From contig NZ_CP063356.1 in NCBI RefSeq assembly GCF_001866075.3, forward strand, positions 2,780,164 through 2,844,163: a stretch of 64,000 nucleotides of DNA, read 5' to 3'. The stretch's first letter is position 1; each line of letters starts with the position of its first letter. The translations under genes were made by a program, and so were the position numbers. The notes beneath the pieces were generated by a model that had not been told where the DNA came from, ran no database searches, and saw only the letters and a program-made list of their open reading frames with translations. Origin of the DNA: Anaerobacillus isosaccharinicus. GTDB lineage: Bacteria > Bacillota > Bacilli > Bacillales > Anaerobacillaceae. This document shows, one piece after another, positions 1 through 9,400 of this stretch.

Positions 1-484
1 TAGGCACAGGTGTGGGACTTGTTGTAAAGGCAGGTGGGGCAGTTGATGGAACAGAAATGCTAGCAATTTTTATAAATAAACGTTACAACATTTCCATTAG
101 TACCTTTTTGCTAGCGATAAATGCTGTCATTTTAGCAGGAGCAGCGTTTGTTTTTACACTAGAAAAAGCGATGTTCTCGATTGCAATCTTCTATATCGTA
201 TCAAAGCTTATTGATTTTATCCTAGATGGGGTCAATCAAGGAAAATCAGTTATGATTATCTCGGACAAACCGGACGAAGTAGCGTACAGTCTAATGAAAG
301 ATTTAGATGCTCAAATTACGTTTTTATATGGACAAGGGGGTTTTTCAAAAGAAGAAAGAAAGCTCATTTATTGTATTACAAACCGGTTGTTTTAACCATC
401 GACCCAAGTGCTGTTCTTGAAGCATCCTATGTATCAGAAACAGCTGGAGTGAAAAAAGCGACTTTGTTTACTACAAATAAGTAA
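1..484 (+). pseudogene. YitT-family (DUF161/DUF2179) membrane protein, 5'-truncated by window edge and frameshifted
   Basis: The reading frame enters from the left edge. It encodes two or more hydrophobic segments, then a soluble DUF2179-like tail (about VMIISDKPDEVAYSLMKDL, then GQGGFSKEERKLIYCITNR). This is the arrangement of YitT-family multi-pass proteins of unknown function. The frame stops at 393-395. The expected C-terminal residues (IDPSAVLEASYVSETAGVKK) continue in another frame from about position 385 to the stop at 482-484. So either a small indel has broken the gene or there is a sequencing error. The N-terminal half lies outside the window. The family call is fairly safe, but the paralogue cannot be named. 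Confidence 0.7.
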
Positions 485-533
485 AGGGAAAAGAGAATAT
501 TGAATGTTTTAATGCGTAAAAATTTTGTATTAA

Positions 534-604
534 TGAATTTCATAATACCTTATTATCGCCATTAAGTAGTTTGAAATGACTCATTTTGGTAATTATGAAA
601 TTCA
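534..604. repeat. 71-bp inverted-end element, family A copy 1
   Basis: The ends are perfect 13-bp inverted repeats, TGAATTTCATAAT and ATTATGAAATTCA. The inside matches the reverse complement of copies at 21632-21702 and 50767-50836 (shared CAAACTACTTAATGGCGA). It lies 24 bp before the ytkL ribosome binding site. Confidence 0.75.
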
Positions 605-640
605 CATAAATAAAAGATACTAAATGTAGAGGTGATCATT

Positions 641-1327
641 TTGAAACTAACTTATCACGGGCATTCTGTCGTTCTAATTGAAACTAATGGAAAGAAGATC
701 ATTATTGATCCATTCCTATCCGGAAACAGTCAAACGAATTTAAATGTGAATGAGCTCGAAGTGGATGTAATCCTATTAACACATGGACACAACGACCATG
801 TAGGCGATACGGTAAAATTGGCAAAAAAAACCAACGCTACTGTTGTAGCACCATTTGAACTTGCTACCTATTTGAGCTGGCAAGGGGTGAATGTCCACCC
901 AATGCATATCGGGGGAGCTTATCAATTTGATTTTGGAACAGTGAAACTTACGCAAGCCTTTCACGGCTCTGCTTATGTAGATGAAGAAGCGAAGCAGATC
1001 ATATATACTGGTATGCCGGCGGGAATTCTTTTTACAGCGGAAGGTAAAACCGTTTACCATGCTGGGGATACGGCTTTATTTTCGGACATGAAAGTGATCG
1101 GTGATCGCAATGTCATTGATGTAGCGTTTCTACCAATCGGCGATAATTTTACAATGGGACCTGAAGATGCAGTTTTAGCAGCTTCTTGGTTAAAAGCAAA
1201 AATGGTAGTACCAATTCATTACAATACGTTCCCTGTCATTGAGCAAGATCCAAAAGCATTTGTATCAATGCTAAAAGAGGAAATTGAAGGGAAAGTCCTT
1301 GGTTCTGGGGAAACGATCGAATTTTAA
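641..1327 (+). CDS. ytkL: YtkL, UPF0173 metallo-beta-lactamase-fold hydrolase
   Basis: This is a 228-residue metal-dependent hydrolase of the UPF0173 family. The metallo-beta-lactamase signature HGHNDH is at residues 48-53 (H48, H50, D52, H53). Further metal ligands are likely in YHAGDT and PIHYNTFP near the C-terminus. The physiological substrate is unknown. I chose the TTG at 641 rather than the in-frame GTG at 632. It gives the family N-terminus [11 protein letters not shown] and places GAGGTG six bases upstream. The gene stands alone and ends in a hairpin terminator. Confidence 0.92.
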   Translation: MKLTYHGHSVVLIETNGKKIIIDPFLSGNSQTNLNVNELEVDVILLTHGHNDHVGDTVKLAKKTNATVVAPFELATYLSWQGVNVHPMHIGGAYQFDFGTVKLTQAFHGSAYVDEEAKQIIYTGMPAGILFTAEGKTVYHAGDTALFSDMKVIGDRNVIDVAFLPIGDNFTMGPEDAVLAASWLKAKMVVPIHYNTFPVIEQDPKAFVSMLKEEIEGKVLGSGETIEF

Positions 1328-1334
1328 ATTAGTG

Positions 1335-1384
1335 AAAAGGCAATTTAGTTAGTAGTCATATGCTACAAGTGGATTGCCTTTTTC
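1335..1384 (+). terminator. ytkL terminator
   Basis: Stem AAAAGGCAAT paired with ATTGCCTTTT, followed by a T-rich tail. Confidence 0.7.
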
Positions 1385-1480
1385 TTATTCCTTTCATTAG
1401 TAATTCTTTTTAAAATTAAATCATCAATCCGAGAATAAAACATATACTGCTATAAGACAACTTATAGTGGAGGTAGTAAT

Positions 1481-1729
1481 ATGCGGAAAAATCGTTTGCT
1501 TTTATGCTTTTTATTAGGGATAGCTATTCTATTTTACGGGGTTCCTTATTTAAATTTTCAAGGTGATTTAAAGTCGGTACTTTTTTCAGTTGCTTGGCTT
1601 TTATTCGCATTGATCGTTATTAGTGGAAACATGATCGCTTTACTGTATGGTAAAAGGGTAAATAGAAGTGCGACAATTAGACACAATATTCCTGCAAAAA
1701 AGAAACAAAAAATTCGTCAATATAGTTAA
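1481..1729 (+). CDS. small two-TM membrane protein, unknown
   Basis: This 82-residue protein is not recognised. Two hydrophobic helices (about residues 6-22 and 31-56) flank a short loop. The C-terminal tail is strongly basic (KRVNRSATIRHN, then KKKQKIRQ), which suggests that end is cytoplasmic by the positive-inside rule. GGAGGT sits seven bases before the ATG, so translation is likely. It lies between ytkL and ytoI on the same strand, with no terminator seen before ytoI. Confidence 0.65.
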   Translation: MRKNRLLLCFLLGIAILFYGVPYLNFQGDLKSVLFSVAWLLFALIVISGNMIALLYGKRVNRSATIRHNIPAKKKQKIRQYS

Positions 1730-1819
1730 TTGCCTTGAAAACAAGCTTCTTCATCTATATACTTGTATTAGTACAGTGAACGTAAAGTATGAATACAGGG
1801 TAGAAGGTGGGGGAGCTTA

Positions 1820-3127
1820 ATGACTAAACACGAACAAATTTTGCAACATATCCAATCACTAGAGATTGGTAATAAAATTTCCGTGAGACAAATTGCAAAA
1901 GCATTGACTGTTAGTGAAGGAACAGCTTACCGGGCAATTAAAGATGCTGAAAATCAAGGCTTAGTAAGCACCATTGAGCGTGTAGGAACAATTAGAATTG
2001 AGAAGAAACAAAAAGAGAACTTTGAGAAAATAACGTTTGCCGAAGTTGTAAACATTGTTGATGGACAAGTTCTCGGTGGTAGAGACGGTTTACATAAAAC
2101 ATTGAGTAAATTTGTTATTGGTGCCATGAAAGCAGAAGCAATGATGCGTTATGTAGAGGCTGGAAATTTACTTATCGTAGGTAATCGAGACCAAGTTCAT
2201 AAGTTAGCTCTTGAAACTGGAGCTGCGGTACTTATTACAGGAGGCTTTGATACGTCTGATGAGGTAAAACGATTGGCTGACGAGTTAAATATGCCAATCA
2301 TTTCTACTTCATATGATACGTTTACAGTAGCAACGATGATAAACCGCGCCATTTATGATCAATTGATAAAAAAGGAAATTATTCTTGTAGAAGATATTTT
2401 TATTCACTTAGAAAATACATATTATTTAAATACAACAGACAAAGTTGAACGTTGGTTTGAGTTTAACAACGAAACAGGACATAGTCGCTACCCTGTTGTT
2501 GATGAAAACATGAAGATCCAAGGAATGGTCACCTCTAAAGATGTTATGGGGGTAGATAAAAGTTTAGAAATCGAAAAGGTGATGACTAAAAGTCCTCTTT
2601 CAGTTAACGGACAAACCTCGGTTGCCTCTGCAGCTCACTTAATGGTTTGGGAAGGAATTGAACAACTTCCTGTTGTAGATAATTATAAAAAATTAGTCGG
2701 TGTTATTAGTCGTCAAGATGTTCTAAAAGCGCTACAAATGAATCAGCGACAGCCTCATGTAGGTGAGACGATTGAAGATTTAGTGACAAGTCGTTTTGAG
2801 GATGCTTCAGTAGGAAATGATATTTGCTATCGCTGCGAAGTAACTCCACAAATGACAAACCATTTAGGGACAATTTCGTATGGAGTATTTACAACGATTG
2901 TGACTGAGGCAGGAAGTAGGGCTTTACGTGTTCATAAAAAAGGAGACTTGGTCGTTGAAAATATTACACTTTATTTTATTAAACCAGTTCAGATTGAAAG
3001 TATGATTGAAATTTCTCCTAGAGTTTTAGAAATTGGACGAAAGTTTGGTAAAGTAGACGTAGAAATTTTTCATGAGGGAACGATTGTAGGTAAAGCTTTA
3101 TTGATGGCACAAATTATCGACAGGTAG
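1820..3127 (+). CDS. ytoI: YtoI, HTH-DRTGG-CBS-thioesterase-like protein
   Basis: This 435-residue multidomain protein begins with a winged-helix segment (residues about 1-60, VRQIAKALTVSEGTAYRAIK). A DRTGG-type domain follows (about 70-185), then a CBS pair (about 190-310, with RYPVVDEN and QLPVVDNYKKLVGVISRQDV). It ends with a hot-dog thioesterase-like domain (about 330-435). CBS domains usually bind adenine nucleotides. The function in Bacillus is not established, though the architecture suggests a ligand-sensing regulator. GGTGGGGGAG precedes the ATG. The order matches the ytoI-ytpI-nrnA neighbourhood of other Bacillaceae. Confidence 0.88.
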   Translation: MTKHEQILQHIQSLEIGNKISVRQIAKALTVSEGTAYRAIKDAENQGLVSTIERVGTIRIEKKQKENFEKITFAEVVNIVDGQVLGGRDGLHKTLSKFVIGAMKAEAMMRYVEAGNLLIVGNRDQVHKLALETGAAVLITGGFDTSDEVKRLADELNMPIISTSYDTFTVATMINRAIYDQLIKKEIILVEDIFIHLENTYYLNTTDKVERWFEFNNETGHSRYPVVDENMKIQGMVTSKDVMGVDKSLEIEKVMTKSPLSVNGQTSVASAAHLMVWEGIEQLPVVDNYKKLVGVISRQDVLKALQMNQRQPHVGETIEDLVTSRFEDASVGNDICYRCEVTPQMTNHLGTISYGVFTTIVTEAGSRALRVHKKGDLVVENITLYFIKPVQIESMIEISPRVLEIGRKFGKVDVEIFHEGTIVGKALLMAQIIDR

Positions 3128-3142
3128 GGGATCTGTTAAATA

Positions 3143-3210
3143 AAAGAATGTTGTTTATGAGTGGAACGGGATAAAAACCCTTCATTCCAAATCATCTCAA
3201 CATTCTTTCT
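3143..3210. terminator. convergent terminator between ytoI and ytpI
   Basis: AAAGAATGTTG pairs with CAACATTCTTT across about 45 bases. It could serve both converging genes. Confidence 0.6.
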
Positions 3211-3220
3211 TAGTTACTTT

Positions 3221-3514
3221 TTATGATTTCCCATTAGCTTCTTGCATCATTAATGGGAAGTAATGTTTGTATGCTTTATATCCAAAAAACACATTCGCAG
3301 TTCCAAGACCAATAAAGATAACTCCTATCACTAGAGCGACGGTTGTAGCAATAACAATTTGATTTAAACCAAAGGAAACTAAAAATACTCCAATAGCAAT
3401 ATTACCTTTAGTAGAGATTAATTTTTTCTCTATAGGAGCTTTTGCTTGAAAATATTTTACCTTGAAAAAAATATATAAAACTGCAGAAACGACGATGAAA
3501 ATTGTAGTAATCAC
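3221..3514 (-). CDS. ytpI: YtpI family membrane protein
   Basis: A small membrane protein of about 97 residues with three predicted helices and the conserved family ending GYKAYKHYFPL. YtpI-like proteins are found throughout Bacillus and have no known function. The GTG at 3514 (VITTIFIVVSAV) is preferred. It lies about 11 bases after AGGG, whereas an in-frame GTG at 3523 lies only two bases after it. The gene converges with ytoI and is divergent from nrnA. Confidence 0.75.
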   Translation of the reverse strand: MITTIFIVVSAVLYIFFKVKYFQAKAPIEKKLISTKGNIAIGVFLVSFGLNQIVIATTVALVIGVIFIGLGTANVFFGYKAYKHYFPLMMQEANGKS

Positions 3515-3620
3515 TTTAAACACATCCCTGTTGAATTTTTTGCATAGTGATATTGTAACGTGAACGTTGTGGAAAAGCTAATAATAAAATTAGGTAATTG
3601 AAGTGGTAAAGGAGAAAAGA

Positions 3621-4565
3621 ATGAAAGCAAAAATAATTGAAACTATTGAAAACTATCATAAAATCATTATTCATCGTCATGTTCGCCCAGATCCAGATGC
3701 GCTAGGTTCACAAGGGGGATTAGCCTATTTAATAAAGGAGCATTACCCCAAAAAGGAAGTTTATGTAGTCGGAGACGAAGAACCGTCACTTGAATTTATA
3801 ATTAAGATGGATGAGATTAGTGATGAGACTTTTACGGACGCGTTAATTATTATTTGTGATACAGCAAATGTAGAACGGATTAGTGATGAAAGGTATACAA
3901 AGGGAAAGAGTATTATTAAAATTGATCATCATCCGAACGAAGATCAGTACGGTGATCTAATTTGGGTCGATACAAATGCTAGTTCTGTTAGTGAAATGAT
4001 TTTTGAACTTTTTGAAGAATGGCACAGTCAAAAAGGGATGGAAATGACAGTTCATGCAGCAAGATGCTTATTTGCAGGAATTGTGGGAGATACAGGCAGA
4101 TTTCGTTATCCAAATACAACTGAGCGGACATTTCGTTTTGTAAGTGAATTAGTCAAACAACCATTTTCACCGATAGAACTTTATGAACCGATGGAGCGAA
4201 AAAGTTTAAATGATGCTAGGCTTCAAGGTTATATTTTGAATCATTTTGATTTTCTAGAGCCTGGAGTCGGGGCAATTAATTTAACACAAACATTACTTAA
4301 GGAGTATAACGTAAGTCCAAGTGATGCATCAAGACTTGTTAATACATTTGCTAATGTAGAAGGATTAAAGGCTTGGGTCTGCTTTGTAGAAGAGCCTGAT
4401 CAATTAATAAGGGTCCGTTTACGTTCGAAAGGTCCAATCATTAATGGTTTAGCGCAAAAATTTAATGGCGGAGGTCACCCATTAGCTGCCGGCGCATCAG
4501 TTCATTCTTGGGATGAGGCTCAGGATGTATTAGACCAATTACAAGAAATTTGTAGAAATGCATAA
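3621..4565 (+). CDS. nrnA: NrnA, oligoribonuclease / pAp phosphatase (DHH-DHHA1)
   Basis: This is a 314-residue DHH-family phosphoesterase. NrnA removes 2-5-nucleotide RNA leftovers and hydrolyses 3'-phosphoadenosine 5'-phosphate, substituting for E. coli Orn and CysQ. Visible motifs are HVRPDPDALGS (residues 20-30), the CDTAN aspartate, KIDHHPNED (the DHH triad) and the C-terminal DHHA1 glycine loop FNGGGHPLAAGAS. The ATG at 3621 has AAAGGAG just upstream. An in-frame GTG at 3603 lacks a ribosome site. Confidence 0.93.
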   Translation: MKAKIIETIENYHKIIIHRHVRPDPDALGSQGGLAYLIKEHYPKKEVYVVGDEEPSLEFIIKMDEISDETFTDALIIICDTANVERISDERYTKGKSIIKIDHHPNEDQYGDLIWVDTNASSVSEMIFELFEEWHSQKGMEMTVHAARCLFAGIVGDTGRFRYPNTTERTFRFVSELVKQPFSPIELYEPMERKSLNDARLQGYILNHFDFLEPGVGAINLTQTLLKEYNVSPSDASRLVNTFANVEGLKAWVCFVEEPDQLIRVRLRSKGPIINGLAQKFNGGGHPLAAGASVHSWDEAQDVLDQLQEICRNA

Positions 4566-4608
4566 AAAAAAAGGTAATGTGGCTTTATAAGCTACATTAC
4601 CTTTTTTT
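4564..4608. terminator. bidirectional terminator, nrnA and small gene
   Basis: A run of A, AAGGTAATGTGGC, a short loop, GCTACATTACCTT and a run of T form a strong hairpin. The last codons and the stop of the minus-strand gene at 4592 are inside the stem. Confidence 0.85.
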
Positions 4609-4780
4609 GTGGAATGAACCAAAACCCAATATCAGTAGCATCCTCGTATACTGGAATACCAAGTTTCTCTAATTCCTTTTTCATGTAAACAGCAACTTCT
4701 TTAGATTCAGTGAAAGCAGAGTATCCAGACTTAATTTGTTCAACTTTCAATCTCGCTAACTTTTTACGACTAATAATCAT
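4592..4780 (-). CDS. conserved small protein, unknown
   Basis: This 62-residue soluble protein has no recognised domain. The N-terminus is basic (MIISRKKLARLK) and is followed by a compact alpha-beta pattern ending DIGFWFIPQKKVM. GAGGAGGG is six bases before the ATG, so it is very probably translated. Small genes occupy this place, between nrnA and ytrHI, in other Bacillus genomes, possibly ytzJ, but I cannot confirm the name. The final codons form part of the shared terminator stem. Confidence 0.7.
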   Translation of the reverse strand: MIISRKKLARLKVEQIKSGYSAFTESKEVAVYMKKELEKLGIPVYEDATDIGFWFIPQKKVM

Positions 4781-4890
4781 TGGAAACCCTCCTCAATTCT
4801 TAATTCTAAACCTATTATACAATAAATTCCTTTAAAAAGTGTTTGTCTTTTTAAAAATTCAGAAAAATTTAATAATTAAATTTTGAAGCA

Positions 4891-5207
4891 GTAAAGAGGT
4901 GGGGACGTGATTAAAGTGTTCTGAGAATCTGAACAATACAAAATTATAGCGGAGGAAATATACGAAGAGATACTGTCTCTTCCTCTACATGCTAATGCTG
5001 ACGAAGCATATCCGTCGAGACAACTCGAAGTATTAGCAGTGAAGTAGCGCTCGTTCCTGCGGGATTAAAAGGCAAGGGTGAGACCCCACAGTGCGTAAGC
5101 ACGAGGAGGCTCACCAGCCGCCCGCGGAAAGCGAAGTATATTTCCGTAGCGAATGGATACGCGTTCGGGCTTCTCATTGATTAACACTTTTGTCACAGCC
5201 TCTTTAC
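4891..5207. repeat. 317-bp element bounded by imperfect inverted repeats (family C)
   Basis: This fills the 4781-5223 gap. GTAAAGAGG at 4891 is inverted as CCTCTTTAC at 5199-5207. Similarity continues inward on both arms (GTGA, AAAGTGTT, TGAGAA). The centre is much more G+C-rich than the surroundings and folds into a hairpin at 5077-5115 (GGTGAG paired with CTCACC, enclosing GTGCGTAAGCAC). It has no credible gene. It looks like a non-coding MITE-like repeat, and I recall similar GC-rich sequence scattered in Bacillaceae, so the inside may be a known repeat. Confidence 0.65.
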
Positions 5208-5223
5208 GAGTGCTTATGATTTT

Positions 5224-5730
5224 CTAGTCAGCTAGTCGAATTTCAACAAAAAGTTGTAATGTAGTATATAAGTGAACTTCTTTAATAATAACGTGATATC
5301 TCTTATCATTTACTGTGTACGTTTTATTTTGAATGGTCTGATGGAGGAGATCACTTGCATTTGAAACTGTCTCAATTGGTTTATTCATGATAGGTGTTAG
5401 CTCATGTTCAATTTGACTACGAAGTTCATGGAGAGACAATTCACTAAGTCTCAAGGCCTTATCATTTTTAAAATAAATTTTCACTTCTTGGACAGTTAAC
5501 TTCTTTTGGTTTGCCTTGTTTAGTTCGTCTTTATCACTTCTTAGAATTTCAATATTCCTTTTTTGTTCTTTAATCGTAGTTTCTTGCATTTTAATTTCAG
5601 TAACTAGTTTTTCTTGAACAGTTCCGAATTGATAAATGAAAAAAAACCAACCAATAATCATGCCTATAATGATTCCTGCAAAAAAGCGTTGCCATCCAGG
5701 TTGTCTATAATATGGAGGTATTCGCATCAT
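5224..5730 (-). CDS. ytrI: YtrI, sporulation membrane protein
   Basis: This 168-residue protein has one N-terminal membrane segment (about residues 15-33, AGIIIGMIIGWFFFIYQFG). A predicted coiled coil follows (about 38-75), then a soluble extracytoplasmic domain. The pattern and its position directly after ytrH match YtrI, whose B. subtilis operon is transcribed in the mother cell under sigma-E and is needed for efficient sporulation. The start lies six bases after the ytrH stop, with AGGAAG of the ytrH tail as a likely ribosome site. Confidence 0.85.
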   Translation of the reverse strand: MMRIPPYYRQPGWQRFFAGIIIGMIIGWFFFIYQFGTVQEKLVTEIKMQETTIKEQKRNIEILRSDKDELNKANQKKLTVQEVKIYFKNDKALRLSELSLHELRSQIEHELTPIMNKPIETVSNASDLLHQTIQNKTYTVNDKRYHVIIKEVHLYTTLQLFVEIRLAD

Positions 5731-5736
5731 ACTGAG

Positions 5737-6063
5737 TTACGCTTCCTGTGTAAGCCATTGAATAACAACGCCACCAGAATGCGCACCAGACAGGGCGGCA
5801 AAAATCATAAACAAGGTCTTGGCAATATCAATGTGGGAACCATCGTAAATACCTCTTTCGATGCTATAAATGGCGTCAAACGTACCGCCAATAGCCGCAA
5901 CCATTGCCCATATCTTTAAGCCTGTGGCAAGATCATTTATTGTAGATAAAGGGGGTTTCCCAATGAGAAAGGCACCAATCCCCCCAACAATTGCACCGCC
6001 AATCACAACCCCAAAAGCGACGAAAAAATCCATAATTAACGTCGAGATAAATTCCTTGTCCAT
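5737..6063 (-). CDS. ytrH: YtrH, sporulation membrane protein
   Basis: This 108-residue membrane protein has three glycine-rich hydrophobic helices (FGVVIGGAIVGGIGAFLIG, then IWAMVAAIGGTFDAI, then a C-terminal one). It matches YtrH, first gene of the ytrHI sporulation operon. AAAGGAGAGG precedes the ATG by about eight bases. A family B hairpin repeat (6100-6197) lies just upstream, so its promoter is probably beyond or inside that repeat. I see no convincing sigma-E promoter. Confidence 0.87.
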   Translation of the reverse strand: MDKEFISTLIMDFFVAFGVVIGGAIVGGIGAFLIGKPPLSTINDLATGLKIWAMVAAIGGTFDAIYSIERGIYDGSHIDIAKTLFMIFAALSGAHSGGVVIQWLTQEA

Positions 6064-6099
6064 TTGAAAGCCTCTCCTTTTCTAATCTAAAATCTAAAA

Positions 6100-6197
6100 T
6101 TTAAAAATGTAGAATGTAGAATGGAGAATTATTTAAGAAGTTACTTCGAAAAGTACAATTTCAAAAGGCTGTTTAATTCTACATTCTACATTCTAAA
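6100..6197. repeat. family B hairpin repeat, copy B1
   Basis: Arms of AATGTAGAATGTAGAATG and ATTCTACATTCTACATTC flank a degenerate centre (ACTTCGAAAAGT). It lies in the divergent ytrH/dnaE gap. Confidence 0.75.
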
Positions 6198-6377
6198 TTG
6201 GTTTTACTTAATATTTATGGGACAAAGTTATGTATTATACTATCAATATCTTATTTTTGGGATTTCCAACGATTAATTTTTATTTTTTAACATTAGCAGG
6301 GTTTTTTAATACATGTTTTAATTTGTAGTTCGGCTCCACTAGTACTATAATTAAATAAAAAGAGCGTATGTTCTATT
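6198..6377. other. A+T-rich spacer in the ytrH-dnaE divergent region
   Basis: About 180 bases between two family B repeats. It includes TATACT-like hexamers on both strands that could hold the divergent promoters, but no -35/-10 pair is convincing. Confidence 0.3.
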
Positions 6378-6484
6378 TTTAAATGTAGAATGTAGAATGT
6401 AAGATGTAGAATGGTTGTAAGTGGAGCTTCGAAGCGATGTCTTTCAATAATTCTACATTTTACATTTTGAATTCTACATTCTAA
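6378..6484. repeat. family B hairpin repeat, copy B2
   Basis: Tandem 7-mers (AATGTAGAATGTAGAATG) lead to the core GCTTCGAAGC (6426-6435), then ATTCTACATTT and ATTCTACATTCT. It ends one base before the dnaE Shine-Dalgarno sequence GAGGGGGG. Confidence 0.85.
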
Positions 6485-6496
6485 GAGGGGGGATTT

Positions 6497-9400
6497 GTGG
6501 TGGATTTTGTTCATTTACATATAAATACTGAGTTTAGTCTTTTAAAGAGTGCTGCTAAAATTGAAGACCTTGTGAAGCAAGCAAAAGAGTTACAATTTTC
6601 AGCCCTTGCTATAACCGATCAGAATGTGATGTATGGTGTAATTCCATTTTATAAAGCTTGTAAGCAAATTGGCATCAAACCGATTATTGGAATTGAACTT
6701 TCCGTAGCTAGTGAAGAAGTAAATGAATCACGGCTAATCCTTTTAGCAAAAACGAGGAAAGGTTATCAAAATCTATTGAAGTTATCTAGCATTGCTCAGG
6801 TAGTAGGAACGAATAATCTAAAGCAAGTGGAGAAAAAGCACCTTTTTTCTTATTGTACTGATTTGGTTGCCATTTGTTCCCCTTATAAAGGAGAGGTACA
6901 ATTGCTCTTAGCTGGGGGAATGGAGGACATTGCCCACCGGAAAATTCAGGAATATCAAAATTATTTTGGTGCAGACTTTTATATAGGAATTCACGATCAT
7001 TATCTAGCTTCTGAAAAACAACTAAACTTACAATTGGTTCAGCTCTCAAAAAAAGGACTAATTAATTTGGTTGCTTCAAATCAAGTTATGTATGTTCATA
7101 AAGAAGATGCTCTTGCCCATAAGTGCTTGCTAGCTATCGACCAAGGAACGACGCTTAAGGAACTCAGTAGTGATTTTAAATCTGATGAATATTATTTGAA
7201 ATCAAAACAAGAAATAGAACAGCTATTTTTACAAATTCCAGAAGCAATCATAAATACTAAGCTGATAACAGAAAAGTGTAACGTTGAATTAAGCTTTGGT
7301 GAACAGGCCTTACCTAAGTACCCGCTAGAAAACGGTGCAAGTGCGAAGAGTTATCTAGAAAAGCTTTGCTATGAAGGGTTAAAAAAACGTTACATACATA
7401 TAAATGAAGAACTTGAAAAGCGATTGTCTTACGAACTTAAAATTATTGACCAAATGCAATTTAATGATTACTTTTTAATCGTTTGGGACTTTATGAAATT
7501 TGCGCATGAAAAAGGAATGATTACGGGACCGGGAAGAGGCTCTGCAGCTGGATCAATCGTTGCATTTGTATTAAACATTACAAATGTAGATCCAATTAAA
7601 TATGATTTGCTTTTTGAACGTTTCCTTAACCCTGAGCGTATTTCAATGCCTGATATTGATATTGATTTTCCAGACACCAGACGAGAAGAAGTTATCGACT
7701 ATGTGTACCAAAAATATGGGAAAAATCATGTTGCGCAAATTATTACGTTCGGAACGTTAGCTGCAAAGGCGGCTCTAAGAGATATTGGAAAAGTGATTGG
7801 TATACCACTAAAACAAATTGACAGTCTCGCAAAACAAATTTCTTCAAGACCGAACTTAACGATTGACGATGCTATAAAAGAAACACCTTTTTTGCAGCAT
7901 CAACTTGATGACAGTGATGAAATAAAAGAATGGTTTCACCTTGCTAAAAGAGTTGAAGGGATTCCTAGACATGCTTCAACACATGCTGCTGGCATCGTCA
8001 TTAGTAAAGATCCGTTAACTGATAAAGTGCCATTACAAAAAGGTCATTATGATGTTTTATTGACGCAATATCCGATGAATATCTTAGAAGAGATTGGCTT
8101 ATTAAAAATGGATTTCCTTGGTTTAAGGAATCTTTCGTTTTTAGAGGAAATCGTTACTCATATTTTTCAAATGGAAGAAAAACGAATTCAACTAGACCAG
8201 ATCTCCTTTGAAGATGAACAAACTTTTCAGTTACTAGGAAACGGTGACACAACAGGCGTATTTCAACTTGAATCTCCAGGAATGAGGCGAGTCTTATCTA
8301 AATTGAAACCGACTGAATTCGAAGATATTGTTGCGGTTAATGCTTTGTACCGACCAGGACCAATGGAAAACATTCCGATTTATATTGCTGGGAAGCATAA
8401 ACAGCGTCAAGTCACTTTTGTTCACGAAGATTTAAAACCAATCTTAGAGAAAACATATGGTGTTATTGTCTATCAAGAACAGATCATGCAGATTGCCTCT
8501 AAGTTAGCAGGATTTACGCTTGGGGAAGCTGATATATTAAGAAGAGCGGTTAGCAAAAAGAAGTTAGAAACCCTTGAGGAACAACGGGAGCGGTTTGTAG
8601 AAGGATGCATTTTAAACGGCTACGAAAAATCCGTTGGAACTGCTGTATATGATTTAATCGTTAGATTTGCAAATTATGGTTTTAATAGAAGTCATTCAGT
8701 GGCGTACAGTGTGATTTCTTACCAACTAGCATTTTTAAAAGCTAATTATCCATCAGCTTTTTTCACTGCATTACTGACGAGTGCGATTGGTCAACATGAA
8801 AGGATTAATCAATACATTCTTGATGCCAAAAAGAAAGGCATTGCTATAAATCCTCCTTCTATAAATAAGAGTAGTGCTGGCTTTACTATTGGTGGTCATA
8901 GGCAGATTGAATTTGGTCTTGCAGCGGTAAAGAATGTCGGGATTAGGGGGATCGAAGAAATAGTTATGGAAAGAACAACACGAGGGTTATTCAAAGACAT
9001 TTTCGACTTCTGTGCACGGATTAGTTCAAAATTTATAAATAGAAGAACCCTAGAATCTTTAGTGGCTGCTGGTTGTTTCGATGAGTTTGGTCACCACCGT
9101 GCAAGTCTTTTAGCCACATTAGATTATGCTTTAGAATATGCCGAGCAAATAAAGAAACAAGCAGAAGATGGACAAACGATGCTTTTTCCTGAAGATATTA
9201 AAAAGCCAGAGTTTGTTCAAGTTCCTCCGTTTAAAGATGCGGAAAAGCTATATTTTGAGAAAGAAGTTCTAGGCTTTTATTTATCAAGTCATCCAATAGA
9301 AGAATTTCTTGAAATTATCAACTCTCATAAACGCTTATCTGTTGCAAAAGCACTTCTATCTTCTGAAGGGAATGTAACAAGGGTAGCGGGGCTAATTGAA

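Noticed and set aside
4992-5177. 61-residue minus-strand reading frame
   Set aside because: It lies wholly inside the GC-rich inverted-repeat element and has no ribosome site; it is a by-product of the repeat.
6293-6514. 73-residue minus-strand reading frame upstream of dnaE
   Set aside because: Half of it is the translated family B repeat and it overlaps the dnaE start; no ribosome site.
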